A stretch of 64,000 nt of DNA. Source: Streptomyces broussonetiae. Lineage in GTDB: Bacteria; Actinomycetota; Actinomycetes; Streptomycetales; Streptomycetaceae. Each line of letters opens with the position of its first letter. The stretch's first letter is position 1. A program made the position numbers and the translations under genes. The stretch lies in contig NZ_CP047020.1 of NCBI RefSeq assembly GCF_009796285.1, positions 7,936,001 to 8,000,000 of the forward strand, read 5' to 3'. Below the pieces are notes generated by a model that made no database searches, was not told the DNA's origin, and saw only the letters and a list, made by a program, of their open reading frames with translations. Of the stretch, positions 1 to 8,512 are shown piece by piece.

Positions 1-371
1 ACGTTGAGCATGCGGACGGTGGTGGTGTCCGACGTGATCGGCGCGAGATCGTGGTGGACGGCGTACAGGGCCACGGCGGTGGCGCAGTTGCCGCAGTTGC
101 TTGCCCATTCCACGTGCTCGTCGCCGATACCGACCTGCGCGAAGGCGTACTCGACATCCACGCCGGCCTGGGTCGACGCCTGTACGACGGCGGCCTTGGA
201 AGTGGTGGAGGAGGCGCCGCCCACGCCGTCGATCTGGCGGGGGTCGGCGGCATTGAAGGCGGCGAGCAGGAGGGCATCGACGTCCACGCCCGTGGCGGCC
301 ACGTCGCGGTGGTCGAAGATCCAGCACTTGCTGGTTCCTCCGCGGATCATCTCGCCCTGCAGACGCAGCAC
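1..371 (-). CDS. prpF: PrpF-family isomerase, 3' end cut by window edge
   Basis: The reverse strand reads about 123 codons of a PrpF-like protein (4-oxalomesaconate tautomerase / methylaconitate cis-trans isomerase family). The N-terminus carries the family hallmark MIRGGTSKCWIF, followed by DGVGGASSTTSKAA and SNCGNCATAVALY. The conserved cysteines and glycine-rich loops of the diaminopimelate-epimerase fold are therefore present. The start is taken as GTG at 371, six bases after GAGGAG; an internal ATG at 350 is the alternative. Known members move the double bond of unsaturated tricarboxylates in the cytoplasm; the substrate here cannot be read. It is divergent from a LysR gene, the usual arrangement for a LysR-controlled catabolic gene. 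Confidence 0.85.
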   Translation of the reverse strand, partial: MLRLQGEMIRGGTSKCWIFDHRDVAATGVDVDALLLAAFNAADPRQIDGVGGASSTTSKAAVVQASTQAGVDVEYAFAQVGIGDEHVEWASNCGNCATAVALYAVHHDLAPITSDTTTVRMLN

Positions 372-517
372 AACTGACTCCTCACAGCCAGGGAAGGGGA
401 AATCCACCGACGGTCTCGCCGCGCGTGGTGTCCTCCACGGTGGGTTACGGCAGCGTGAAGTACAATCTCGGAAATCTGCATGGCTATTAAGGTGAAGTGA
501 ACGCTGGAGGTGGCGGC
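372..517. promoter_or_regulatory. Divergent control region prpF / lysR
   Basis: This 146-bp gap separates the divergent PrpF and LysR genes and must hold both promoters. A TACAAT hexamer at 461-466 is the best -10 candidate for the plus strand, but no convincing -35 lies 16-18 bases upstream. Dyad-like T-N11-A sites expected for LysR regulators are not obvious enough to place. Confidence 0.4.
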
Positions 518-1423
518 ATGCTCGACGTCCGGCGCATCCTGCTGTTCACGGAGGTCGCCCGGCGCGGCTCGGTGACCGCGACAGCCCGCGCCCTCAACTA
601 CACCCCGTCAGCGGTATCGCAGCAGATCAGCCGCCTGGAAACGGAGGCAGGACAGCCCCTGCTGGAACGCCACGCCCGGGGCGTCACCCTCACCGACGCC
701 GGACGGGCGCTGGCAGAACGAGGGCAACGGATCGAACGCGAGCTGCAGGCCGCGGAAAACGAACTCGCCGACCACGCCGGTCTGCGGGCGGGCACCCTGC
801 GCATCGGCACCTTCCCCACCGTCGGTGCCTCGCTCCTCCCGCAGGCCGTGATCGCCTTCCGCGACGCCCACCCCGATGTACGGCTGACCGTCCGCAGCGC
901 CCGCATCGCCGGACTCTGGACCATGCTGGAGAACCGGGAGATCGAAATGTCGCTGATGTGGGACTACGACTGGAGCCGAATCGACCGGGAGGACATCGTC
1001 GTCACCCCCCTCCTCGACGACCCGCCGGCCCTTCTCGTCAGCGACCACCATCCGCTCGCCGGCCGCGACGCCGCCTCACTCGCCGACTTCGCAGACGATC
1101 CCTGGATCACCCGCGCCGACCGTCACCCGGTGGCCGAAGCCCTCGTCCGCGGCTGCCGCGCCGTCGGCTTCGAGCCCCACATCGCCTACGAGGCCCACGA
1201 CTACCAGGAAGCCCAGGCCATGGTCGCCGCCGGTATCGGCGTCGCCCTCGCCCCCACCCTTGCCCTGGAAGGCATCCGGCCCGGCGTCGACGTCCTGCCC
1301 CTCCAGCCGCCGGCCCCCGTCCGCCGCATCCTCCTGGTGCGCATGGCCGACCACTCGCTCACCCCCGCCGCCCTGACCTTCGCCGGACTCCTCCGCGACG
1401 CCGCTGCGGCCCGAACCCTCTGA
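518..1423 (+). CDS. LysR-family transcriptional regulator
   Basis: A 301-residue LysR-type regulator. The N-terminal winged helix-turn-helix (residues 1-60) reads LLFTEVARRGSVTATARALN and TPSAVSQQISRLE. The rest is a periplasmic-binding-like effector domain (about 90-295), starting LRIGTFPTVGASLLP. ATG 518 is chosen because GGAGG lies 7 bases upstream; an in-frame GTG at 497 lacks a site. It is probably a co-inducer-dependent activator of the divergent prpF gene. The effector is unknown. Confidence 0.9.
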   Translation: MLDVRRILLFTEVARRGSVTATARALNYTPSAVSQQISRLETEAGQPLLERHARGVTLTDAGRALAERGQRIERELQAAENELADHAGLRAGTLRIGTFPTVGASLLPQAVIAFRDAHPDVRLTVRSARIAGLWTMLENREIEMSLMWDYDWSRIDREDIVVTPLLDDPPALLVSDHHPLAGRDAASLADFADDPWITRADRHPVAEALVRGCRAVGFEPHIAYEAHDYQEAQAMVAAGIGVALAPTLALEGIRPGVDVLPLQPPAPVRRILLVRMADHSLTPAALTFAGLLRDAAAARTL

Positions 1424-1762
1424 CACCGAACCACGCCCACCGGTCATGGAACCGTCGCGCTCACCGCCGACAATCCAAGCCCCGCACTTAGGCGTTGGAC
1501 CTGAGCAACGGGCGGCGGCAAGCAACCTGGCAGGGGCGCGCCCGGTCAGCGGATTCGGGGCAGTGGACACTGGGACGAGTCCCCCGACGTGTGGGGGCAC
1601 CGCCACAGAGAGGGGAGATCGAGGGCCCTCGCAGCGCGGCCGGGTGCCGGCGTGGAATCGCGGGCTGCCAAGCTGCGGAGGACGTGGATCCGATCATCCG
1701 GCAGCCAGAGCAGCGCCTGATGAGGCGCTGCAGACGAGGAGTCCGCCTGCGCGGGCGCGGCG
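1424..1762. other. Intergenic stretch, no gene recognised
   Basis: The 339 bp between the converging LysR and GntR genes hold no recognisable coding sequence on either strand. The only clear structure is the hairpin at 1710-1731. Confidence 0.6.
1710..1731 (-). terminator. Hairpin terminator of the fucose operon
   Basis: A perfect 9-bp stem (GCAGCGCCT / AGGCGCTGC) with a 4-base GATG loop lies 32 bases past the GntR stop codon. It has no T-tract, as is usual for actinobacterial terminators. It could also stop transcription coming from lysR. Confidence 0.55.
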
Positions 1763-2464
1763 TCATCCTGCAGGCGCGGTGCTCCTCAGATGTTCCCGCA
1801 GCCACTGCTCGGTGTGGCTCACGTGCATCAGTGCGGCGGCCTGGCTGAGGGTGGCGTCACGGGTGGAGAGCGCCTCGAAGATCGCCTCGTGTTCCGCGAG
1901 GGTCCTGCCCGCGGCCTGGTCGTCGACCAGGCCGCGCCAGATGCGGGCGCGCAGGGTGCGGCCCGAGATGCCCTCCAGCAGGGTGAGCAGCGTTTCGTTG
2001 CCCGTGGCCGAGACCACCGCGCGGTGGAACGCCGCGTCGTGCGCGTTCAGCTGTTCGACGTCGTCACGCGCGGCTCGCATGGCGTCCAGGTGCTGCTTCA
2101 CCTCTGCCAGCTGGTCGTCGCAGATCCGGGTGGCGGCGAGTGCAGTGGCCACCGGTTCGAGGAGCCGGCGCACCTCCATCAGGTCCAGCAGCGCCGCCGA
2201 GTCGCTCTGCAGCAGCTCGACCGCGCCGCCCAGGCCCTCGAGCAGCAGGCTCGGCTCCAGGCTGGTCACATAGGTGCCGTCGCCCCGGCGGACTTCGAGC
2301 ACGCGGGCGACCGCAAGCGCTTTGACCGCCTCGCGAGCCAGGTTGCGGGACAGGCCCAGCTGGGCCGCCAGCTCCGGCTCCGGCGGCAGCTTCGAGCCCG
2401 GTGGCAGCGCCCCGGTGCGGATGAGTTCACGGATCCGCTCAATGGCCTTGTCCGTCAGAGACAA
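1763..2464 (-). CDS. GntR-family (FadR/FCD) regulator of the fucose operon
   Basis: A 233-residue GntR regulator. The N-terminal winged helix (residues 1-70) reads AIERIRELIRTGALPPGSKL and LSRNLAREAVKALAV. The C-terminal all-helical FCD domain (about 95-225) has the metal/effector-binding histidines in LNAHDAAFHRAVV. It is the last gene of the minus-strand sugar operon; its start overlaps the end of the aldo/keto reductase by 26 bp. FCD regulators usually respond to sugar acids, so the inferred ligand is an intermediate such as L-fuconate or its 2-keto-3-deoxy derivative, acting at the promoter near 13.73 kb. Autoregulation follows from being inside the operon. Confidence 0.88.
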   Translation of the reverse strand: MSLTDKAIERIRELIRTGALPPGSKLPPEPELAAQLGLSRNLAREAVKALAVARVLEVRRGDGTYVTSLEPSLLLEGLGGAVELLQSDSAALLDLMEVRRLLEPVATALAATRICDDQLAEVKQHLDAMRAARDDVEQLNAHDAAFHRAVVSATGNETLLTLLEGISGRTLRARIWRGLVDDQAAGRTLAEHEAIFEALSTRDATLSQAAALMHVSHTEQWLREHLRSTAPAG

Positions 2465-3482
2465 CGCGCACCCCTTTCTCCGGAGTGTTCTCCGCGCTGT
2501 TCCGCGTGGGTACGTCGGGCCTGATCAGGCCCTGGGCGCGAAGATCGTCCCAGAGAGCTTCCGGCACGCGCCGACGGTGGAGTTCCACGTTGTGCCTGAC
2601 CTGCTCCTGATTCCTCATTCCCAGGGTGACGTTGATGATACTGGGATGGCTGAACGGGAAAGCGATCGCGGCGGCGGGCAGGGTCGTGCCGTGATGTTCG
2701 CAGACATGGGCGATGGCCAGGGCACGGGCGACGAACTCGGGCGGAGCGTCCTTGTAGTCGTACTTCATGCCCGGCACGGGACGGTCCCGGGAGAGCAGGC
2801 CCGAGTTGAACACGCCGACGGCGACCACGCTCTTGCCGTGCTCCCGAGCGGCGGGCAGCACGTCGTCCAGCGCCGACTGGTCGAGGAGCGTGTAGCGTCC
2901 GGCCAGCATCACCACGTCGGCCGCGGTCTCGCCCAGGAAGCGGGCGAGCATGGCCGACTGGTTCATGCCGGCGCCGATCGCGCCGATCACCCCCTGGTCG
3001 CGCAGGTCCGCGAGGGTGGGCAGAGCCTCCTCGGCGGCCTGCCGCCAGTGTTCGTCGGGGTCGTGCACGTAGACGATGTCGAGACGGTCGAGACCCGTAC
3101 GCTCCAGGGTGGCATCGATGGAGCGGAGCACGCCGTCCCGGCTGAAGTCCCACTGGCGGCGCAGGTCGTCCCGGACGACGAAGCCCTCGCTGTCGACGCC
3201 CCGCGGCTGCTCGTTGGGCACGAGCAGCCGGCCCACCTTGGAGGAGACGACGTACTGCTCGCGGGGGCGGTCGCGCAGGGCGGCCCCCAGCCGCTGCTCG
3301 GACAGGCCGAGCCCGTAGTGCGGCGCGGTGTCGAAGTACCGGATGCCGCTGTCCCAGGCCGCCTTGATCGCGGCCGCCGCGTCCTGGACCGGTGTGACCC
3401 GGTAGAGGTTGCCGATGACGGACGCACCGAAGCCCAGTTCGGTGACGTCGACGGCGGTGTTCGTGATCTTCCGGGTTCGCAA
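2439..3482 (-). CDS. Aldo/keto reductase, probable L-fucose (D-threo-aldose) 1-dehydrogenase
   Basis: A 347-residue aldo/keto reductase with the TIM-barrel signature LGFGASVIGNLY, the catalytic Asp/Tyr motif YFDTAPHYGLGLSE, a Lys in VVSSKVGRLL, and a C-terminal cofactor loop near FPFSHPSIINVTLGMRN. The sequence is closest in style to D-threo-aldose 1-dehydrogenases, which oxidise L-fucose, L-galactose and D-arabinose to the lactone with NAD(P)+. Next to a mutarotase, lactonase and fuconate dehydratase, this is the expected first enzyme of the pathway (inference from context). It sits between the kinase gene and gntR and overlaps the latter. Confidence 0.85.
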   Translation of the reverse strand: MRTRKITNTAVDVTELGFGASVIGNLYRVTPVQDAAAAIKAAWDSGIRYFDTAPHYGLGLSEQRLGAALRDRPREQYVVSSKVGRLLVPNEQPRGVDSEGFVVRDDLRRQWDFSRDGVLRSIDATLERTGLDRLDIVYVHDPDEHWRQAAEEALPTLADLRDQGVIGAIGAGMNQSAMLARFLGETAADVVMLAGRYTLLDQSALDDVLPAAREHGKSVVAVGVFNSGLLSRDRPVPGMKYDYKDAPPEFVARALAIAHVCEHHGTTLPAAAIAFPFSHPSIINVTLGMRNQEQVRHNVELHRRRVPEALWDDLRAQGLIRPDVPTRNSAENTPEKGVRVVSDGQGH

Positions 3483-3541
3483 GACGTGCTCCTCGGGTCA
3501 GACGGGTGGGACGGCTTCCTGTGGGCGGGACAAGGCGCCGT

Positions 3542-4762
3542 TCAGCGCCTGACGGCTGCCGAGCCGCCCGCCACGAGCGCCTCGACCTCGGCGAGCGAGG
3601 CCATGGAGACGTCGCCGGGCGTCGTCATGGAGAGTGCGCCGTGAGCCGTGCCGTAGGCGAGGGCGCGCTCCAGGAGGGCGGTGGTGAGCGGCGCACCGGT
3701 CGGCTCGGCACCCGTGAGCGGCTCGGAGGCGGGGCGCCCGAGCGGTGCGTGCTGCGACCCGGCCCGGCCGAGGGGGCGGTGCCGCGGCGCCTTGGCGCTC
3801 CACCGTCCGTCAGCCGGCCCGGAACCGGCCGTGGACTCGTCCTCAGGCCCGGGGGCCGACGTCAGCAGCCCGTAGACGAGTCCGGCCGCGAAGGCGTCGC
3901 CGGAGCCGATGCGGTCCAGGACGTGCAGGCCGGGCATGTCGGGGCCCGCGACGAAGCCGGTCGCCGGTGACCAGGCCGCCGAGGACCAGTCGTTCACGCC
4001 TGCCGAGGGCACGCCGCGGAGCGTGGTGGCCAGTACCTTGGCCTCGGGCAGCAGGTCGGCGACCTCGGCGAGCGCCTCCGGCACCTCGTCCGCGCGGACG
4101 CGCACCGCTCCGGGGCAGGGTCCGGCCAGGCCGAGGGCGCCCACCACCACGTCGGCGTGCCGGGCGAGCCGCAGGTCCACCTCGCGGGCCCGTTCGGCAC
4201 CGCCGCGGTCGGCCCAGAGGCTCGGGCGGTAGTTGGGGTCGTAGGAAACGGTGACGCCGTGCCGGCGTGCCGCGGCCATCGCCTCGTCCGCCACGTCCAC
4301 CGTGGTGTCCGACAGGCCGGCGAAGATGCCGCCCGTATGGAACCAGCGCGGGCCCGCGGCGAACAGCGCGTGCCAGTCGACGTCCCCCTTGCGCAGCTGG
4401 GACACGGCCGTGTTGGCGCGGTCGCCGACACCCAGCGCGCCCCGGATGCCGAAGCCCCGCTCCACGAAGTTCAGCCCGTTGCGGGCGGTGCGGCCGATGC
4501 CGTCGCCGGGCACCCAGCGGATCAGTGAGGTGTCGACTCCGCCCTGGAGGATCAGGTCCTCGGCCAGCCGCCCCACCGCGTTGTCGACCAGGGCGGTCAT
4601 GACGGCCGTGCGCAGGCCGAAGCAGCGGCGCAGTCCGCGTACGACGTTGTACTCGCCGCCGCCCTCCCAGACGTGGAAGGTGCGGGCGGTGCAGACGCGG
4701 CCCTCGCCGGGGTCGAAGCGGAGCATCACCTCGCCGAGGGCGATGACCTCGGGGGCGCTCAT
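3542..4762 (-). CDS. kdgK: PfkB-family 2-keto-3-deoxygluconate kinase-like sugar kinase with an insertion
   Basis: A 406-residue ribokinase/PfkB kinase. The N-terminus IALGEVMLRFDPGEGR and the substrate loop WEGGGEYNVVRGLRR match KDG kinases. The anion-hole/catalytic motif DRIGSGDAFAAG (Asp289) is intact. The start ATG at 4762 overlaps the aldolase stop by 4 bp (ATGA). Residues 301-358 form a Pro/Gly/Ser/Arg-rich segment absent from ordinary KDG kinases (about 310-350 residues), placed just after the catalytic helix. Known members phosphorylate 2-keto-3-deoxy sugar acids at C6, which a 6-deoxy fucose intermediate lacks, so the true substrate is open. Confidence 0.85.
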   Translation of the reverse strand: MSAPEVIALGEVMLRFDPGEGRVCTARTFHVWEGGGEYNVVRGLRRCFGLRTAVMTALVDNAVGRLAEDLILQGGVDTSLIRWVPGDGIGRTARNGLNFVERGFGIRGALGVGDRANTAVSQLRKGDVDWHALFAAGPRWFHTGGIFAGLSDTTVDVADEAMAAARRHGVTVSYDPNYRPSLWADRGGAERAREVDLRLARHADVVVGALGLAGPCPGAVRVRADEVPEALAEVADLLPEAKVLATTLRGVPSAGVNDWSSAAWSPATGFVAGPDMPGLHVLDRIGSGDAFAAGLVYGLLTSAPGPEDESTAGSGPADGRWSAKAPRHRPLGRAGSQHAPLGRPASEPLTGAEPTGAPLTTALLERALAYGTAHGALSMTTPGDVSMASLAEVEALVAGGSAAVRR

Positions 4763-5400
4763 CCCCTGCTCCTCTCGACGGCCTCGGCGGTCAGCCGCCG
4801 GATCCCGTCGTAGTCGCCGCGCTCCACGTGGCCGGTGGTCGCCATCCAGCTGCCGCCGACGGCGAGGACCGCCGGGTGGGCAAGGTAGCCGGGCAGGTGA
4901 GCGGGGCCGATGCCTCCGGTCGGCAGGAAGCGTGCCCGGGGAAACGGAGCCGCGAGTGCCTTGAGCATGCCCATGCCGCCGAGCGGCTCGGCGGGGAACA
5001 GTTTGACCGTGTCGAGACCGGCGCGCAGGACGCGCATCACTTCCGTGGCGGTGGCGACACCCGGTACGACGGGTACGTCGAGCTCGCGGCACGTGGCGAC
5101 GACCTCGGCGTCGTAACCGGGGGAGACCACGAAGCGGGCCCCGGCCACCACGGCCCGCTCCGCCTGCTCGGACGTGAGCACGGTGCCCGCGCCGACCGCC
5201 AGCCCACCGTGCGCCGCCATCGCCTTCACCACCTGCTCGGCGTCCGGGGTACGGAAGGTGACCTCGGCGCACCGGGCGCCGCCCGCCGTGAGCGCGTCGG
5301 CGAGCGGGCCCGCGGTTGCGACGGACGGAACGGTGAGCACCGGCAGGATCCGGGCGCCGGACAGCACGGAGACGACAGACGCGGTCACCGGCCCAGCCAT
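4759..5400 (-). CDS. eda: KDPG/KHG-type (class I) aldolase
   Basis: A 213-residue 2-keto-3-deoxy-6-phosphogluconate aldolase family protein. Family motifs are EVTFRTPDA, GAGTVLT, FVVSPGYD, the Schiff-base lysine in VKLFPAEPLGG, and the phosphate-loop motif PTGGI. Family members cleave 2-keto-3-deoxy-(phospho)aldonates to pyruvate plus an aldehyde. Here it could act on the phosphorylated product of the adjacent kinase or directly on 2-keto-3-deoxy-L-fuconate, giving pyruvate plus L-lactaldehyde (inference). It overlaps the upstream SDR by 16 bp and the downstream kinase by 4 bp. Confidence 0.9.
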   Translation of the reverse strand: MAGPVTASVVSVLSGARILPVLTVPSVATAGPLADALTAGGARCAEVTFRTPDAEQVVKAMAAHGGLAVGAGTVLTSEQAERAVVAGARFVVSPGYDAEVVATCRELDVPVVPGVATATEVMRVLRAGLDTVKLFPAEPLGGMGMLKALAAPFPRARFLPTGGIGPAHLPGYLAHPAVLAVGGSWMATTGHVERGDYDGIRRLTAEAVERSRG

Positions 5401-6146
5401 CCGCCGTCGACGGGCAGGACGGTGCCGTGGACGTAGGCGGCGGCGTCCGAGGCCAGGAACACGGTGGCGCCCGCGAGGTCGTCGGAGGCCCCCCAGCGTC
5501 CGGCGGGGATGCGGTCCAGGATCGCCTTGCTGCGCACCGCATCGTCCCGCAGTGCCTGGGTGTTGTCGGTGGCGATGTAGCCGGGCGCGATGGCGTTGAC
5601 GTTCACGCCGTGCGGGGCCCATTCGTTGGCCAGTGCCTTGGTCAGTCCGGCGATGCCGTGCTTGGCGGCGGTGTAGCCGGGGACGGTGATGCCGCCCTGG
5701 AAGCTGAGCAGCGAGGCCGTGAAGACGACCTTGCCCTGGCCGCGGGCCACCATCGCCGCGCCGACCGCCCGGGTGAGCGCGAACTGGGCGTTGAGGTTGA
5801 CCTGGAGCACCAGCTCCCAGTCGGCGTCCGTGTGTTCGGCCGCAGGGGTCCGGCGGATCGTGCCCGCGTTGTTGACCAGGATGTCCACCGGCCGCTCGCG
5901 CCCGGCGAGGTCCGCGCCCAGGGCCCGTACGGCGTCGGGGTCGGCGAAGTCGGTGCGGATCGCCTCGAAGGTGCGGCCCGCGGCGACGACGTCCTTCTCC
6001 ACCGCGCTGCCGGACTCCTCCAGCGAGGCGCTGACGCCGATGACGTCCGCGCCGGCCTCGGCGAGCGCGTGGGCCATGGCCCGGCCGATGCCCCGCCGGG
6101 CGCCGGTGACGACGGCGAGCCTGCCGGTCAGATCGAAAAGAGGCAT
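5385..6146 (-). CDS. KduD-like short-chain dehydrogenase
   Basis: A 253-residue classical SDR. It has the cofactor motif VVTGARRGIGRA, NNAGT, a catalytic Ser in FTASLLSFQ, YTAAK (Tyr/Lys) and the C-terminal VNAIAPGYIATDNTQ typical of KduD (2-deoxy-D-gluconate 3-dehydrogenase / 5-keto-4-deoxyuronate enzymes). Enzymes of the same fold oxidise 2-keto-3-deoxy-L-fuconate at C4 in oxidative fucose pathways, a likely role here, although no 2,4-diketo-hydrolase gene accompanies it. It is translationally coupled to the aldolase. Confidence 0.87.
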   Translation of the reverse strand: MPLFDLTGRLAVVTGARRGIGRAMAHALAEAGADVIGVSASLEESGSAVEKDVVAAGRTFEAIRTDFADPDAVRALGADLAGRERPVDILVNNAGTIRRTPAAEHTDADWELVLQVNLNAQFALTRAVGAAMVARGQGKVVFTASLLSFQGGITVPGYTAAKHGIAGLTKALANEWAPHGVNVNAIAPGYIATDNTQALRDDAVRSKAILDRIPAGRWGASDDLAGATVFLASDAAAYVHGTVLPVDGGWLGR

Positions 6147-6147
6147 C

Positions 6148-7185
6148 TCAGGCTCCCGTCGCGTCGTTGCCGCAGTCCACCAGGATCTTCATCACGTCCC
6201 CGCCCGCCTCCAGCGCCTCGAAGGCCGCGGGCGCCTCGGTGAGCGGCACGACCTTGCTGATCAGCCGCTCGGCGGGGATCGTGCCGTCCGCCACCAGGGT
6301 CACCGCCCGCTCGAAGTCGGAGCGGTCGTACAACCGGGCGCCCACGAGGGTGAGCTCCCGCCAGAAGAAGCGGTGCAGGTTCATCTCGCGCGGGCGGGGG
6401 TGGATCGCCACCAGGCACAGGCGGCCGCGCACGCCCAGTACCTCCACGGCGGTGCCGACACCGCCCGCGGCGCCGGAGACCTCGAAGGCGACGTCCGCGC
6501 CCGCGCCGCCGGTCCACCGCTGGACGAGTTCGGGCACGTCGTCGGCGGCCGGGTCCCACGCGGTCAGGCCCAACTCCTCGGCCAGGAGGCGTCGGTGGGT
6601 ACTGAGCTCCACCACGCGGACCTCGGCACCGGCGGCCCGCGCCACCAGCGCGATGAGCACCCCGACCGGTCCGCCGCCGACCACGACGACCCGCTCGTCC
6701 TCCCGCACCTCGGCCCGGCCGACATCGTGCACAGCCACGGCCGTGGGCTCCACGAGTGCGGCCCGGTCCAGGGCGAGGGAGCCGGGCAGCCGGACGAGGG
6801 TAGCGGCCGGCACGGTCCAGCGCTGCTGCATCGCGCCCGGCGAGTCGATGCCGATGAAGTCGAGGTTCTGGCAGATGTGCCGGTGACCGGAGGCACACGC
6901 CGGGCAGGTTCCGTCCCAGCGCAGCGGCATCACGGTCACCGCGTCACCGGGCTGCCAGCCCTCCACGTCCGGCCCGACGCGTGCGACGCGGCCGGACATC
7001 TCGTGTCCGAGGACGGCGGGCGCGGCGACCCGGGCGTCCATGTCGCCGTGGAAGATGTGCAGGTCGGTGCCGCAGATGCCGACGTAGGCGGGCGCCAGTT
7101 CCACCTCGCCGGGGCCGGGGGAGGAGGCCTCGGCGGGCGCCGTGTCCAGGGTGCGGGCGGCCGTGTAGCGGACTGCGAGTGTCAT
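6148..7185 (-). CDS. Zinc-type medium-chain alcohol dehydrogenase
   Basis: A 345-residue MDR dehydrogenase of the sorbitol/threonine dehydrogenase type. The catalytic zinc site is seen in GICGTDLHIFHGD and GHEMSGRV, and the Rossmann motif in VVVGGGPVGVLIA. The structural-zinc lobe has only three cysteines (CPACASGHRHIC), with an Asp where the first cysteine is usually found. Possible roles are oxidation of the free sugar or reduction/oxidation of the lactaldehyde released by the aldolase; the sequence does not decide. Its start overlaps the mutarotase stop by 4 bp. Confidence 0.85.
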   Translation of the reverse strand: MTLAVRYTAARTLDTAPAEASSPGPGEVELAPAYVGICGTDLHIFHGDMDARVAAPAVLGHEMSGRVARVGPDVEGWQPGDAVTVMPLRWDGTCPACASGHRHICQNLDFIGIDSPGAMQQRWTVPAATLVRLPGSLALDRAALVEPTAVAVHDVGRAEVREDERVVVVGGGPVGVLIALVARAAGAEVRVVELSTHRRLLAEELGLTAWDPAADDVPELVQRWTGGAGADVAFEVSGAAGGVGTAVEVLGVRGRLCLVAIHPRPREMNLHRFFWRELTLVGARLYDRSDFERAVTLVADGTIPAERLISKVVPLTEAPAAFEALEAGGDVMKILVDCGNDATGA

Positions 7186-7619
7186 CGTGGGGTCAGGGTC
7201 CCTTCAGCGCGGACGCCGATGGTCAGCAGCAGGTTGGCGTACGTACGGATGTCGGCGGTGACGATGGCCAGCGCCAGGTCGGGGGAGCGCGCGGCGTCGT
7301 AGAAGGCGAACCGGTCCAGCGTCTCCACCGGGGCGGGCGCCAGCCTGGCGCGGTACTCGGCGATGGCCGGCGGCTCCGGTTCACCCTCGGGCGGCACCAT
7401 CACCTGGGCCGACTCGACGGGGATCGCGCGCAGGAGGGCGTCGAGCACGGTGGTGACGTCCAGCAGACCCGGCCTCAGGTTGAGGTGGACGGTCCTGGCC
7501 CGCTCTCCGGCGGCCGTACTGGCGGGGTAGTGGCCGTCGGCGAGCAGGACGCGGGCGCCGTGGCCGGCTCCGGCCAGGGCTTCGAGGATTCCGGGGTGCA
7601 GCAGGTCCGTCAGGAGCAC
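7182..7619 (-). CDS. fucU: RbsD/FucU-family sugar mutarotase, probable L-fucose mutarotase
   Basis: A 145-residue RbsD/FucU protein with LLHPGILEALAGAGHGARVL and LADGHYPAS, which hold the conserved histidines, and a C-terminal aromatic stretch DRFAFYDAARS. The family interconverts alpha and beta anomers of ribose or fucose, feeding the anomer used by the dehydrogenase. GTG 7619 follows GGAGGGG at a normal distance and overlaps the lactonase end by 10 bp. A mutarotase inside the operon argues strongly for a free-sugar (non-isomerase) pathway. Confidence 0.88.
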   Translation of the reverse strand: MLLTDLLHPGILEALAGAGHGARVLLADGHYPASTAAGERARTVHLNLRPGLLDVTTVLDALLRAIPVESAQVMVPPEGEPEPPAIAEYRARLAPAPVETLDRFAFYDAARSPDLALAIVTADIRTYANLLLTIGVRAEGTLTPR

Positions 7620-8512
7620 GGCGTCCCCTCCTTCGTCGGGGCAGGCGTCAGGTGGTAGAAGTCCGTCGCGGTGCCGGCGAGCACCGCGTGGATCTCGGTG
7701 CCGGAGCAGTCGCCCAGGAGTTCGTCCACGGCGGCCGCCCAGCGGTTCCAGCCGCCGGCGAGGACGCAGACCGGCCAGTCGGAGCCGAACATCAGCCGGT
7801 CGGGGCCGAAGGCGGAGAGCAGGACGTCCCACACCGGGCGGATGTCGTCGACGGTCCACTTCTCGTGGTCGGCCTCCGTGACGAGCCCCGACACCTTGCA
7901 GCGGACCTGGGGATGCCGGGCCAGTGTCCGCACCTGCTGTGCCCAGTCGGCCAGTTCCCGCGTCACGAGAGGCGGCTTGCCCGCATGGTCCAGGACGAGG
8001 GACAGCTCCGGCAGCCTCTCCGCGAGACGGATCGCCTGCGGGAACTGGTGGCTGCGGATCAGCACGTCATACCCGAGCCCGCGCTCTGCGACCGCTCGCA
8101 ACCCCCGCTCGACCTCCGGGCGTTGCAGCCAGTGCGGGTCGGACTCGCCCTGCACGATGTGCCGGACGGCCCGCAGGTACCGGCTTGCAGAGCCCGTCCG
8201 CAGGTCGTCGAGGACGTCGCCGATCGCCGGGGACGTCAGGTCCGCCCAGCCGACGACGGCGCCGATCAGCGGGTCGCTTTCGGCCAGGGCGAGGAGGTCG
8301 CGTGTCTCGGGGACGGACGTGACGCACTGGACGAGCACCGTACTCGTCAGCCGTCGTCCGGCGATCGGCCGGGTCGCGGCCGATCGCAGGGCGTACGAGC
8401 TGAAGTTGCGGCGGAGCGGTTCGTGCCCGGGCTGGTCCAGCCAGGGCTGCGGCCGGATGTCCAGGTTCCACACGTGGTGGTGGGCGTCGACGAGGGTCTG
8501 GGCATCAGACAC
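7610..8512 (-). CDS. Amidohydrolase-family L-fuconolactonase
   Basis: A 300-residue TIM-barrel amidohydrolase of the COG3618 lactonase group. Diagnostic motifs are DAHHHVWNLD at residues 9-18, LDHAGKPPL in the middle, CKVSGL, and FGSDWPVC near the C-terminus. Family members open L-fucono-1,5-lactone or L-rhamnono-lactone to the aldonate. It overlaps fuconate dehydratase by 8 bp and the mutarotase by 10 bp, so the three are co-translated. The lactone is the predicted product of the aldo/keto reductase encoded further down the operon. Confidence 0.88.
   Translation of the reverse strand: MSDAQTLVDAHHHVWNLDIRPQPWLDQPGHEPLRRNFSSYALRSAATRPIAGRRLTSTVLVQCVTSVPETRDLLALAESDPLIGAVVGWADLTSPAIGDVLDDLRTGSASRYLRAVRHIVQGESDPHWLQRPEVERGLRAVAERGLGYDVLIRSHQFPQAIRLAERLPELSLVLDHAGKPPLVTRELADWAQQVRTLARHPQVRCKVSGLVTEADHEKWTVDDIRPVWDVLLSAFGPDRLMFGSDWPVCVLAGGWNRWAAAVDELLGDCSGTEIHAVLAGTATDFYHLTPAPTKEGTPCS

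Noticed and set aside
1424..1762. Possible gene remnant between LysR and GntR
   Set aside because: No frame on either strand shows recognisable similarity; only the hairpin is convincing.
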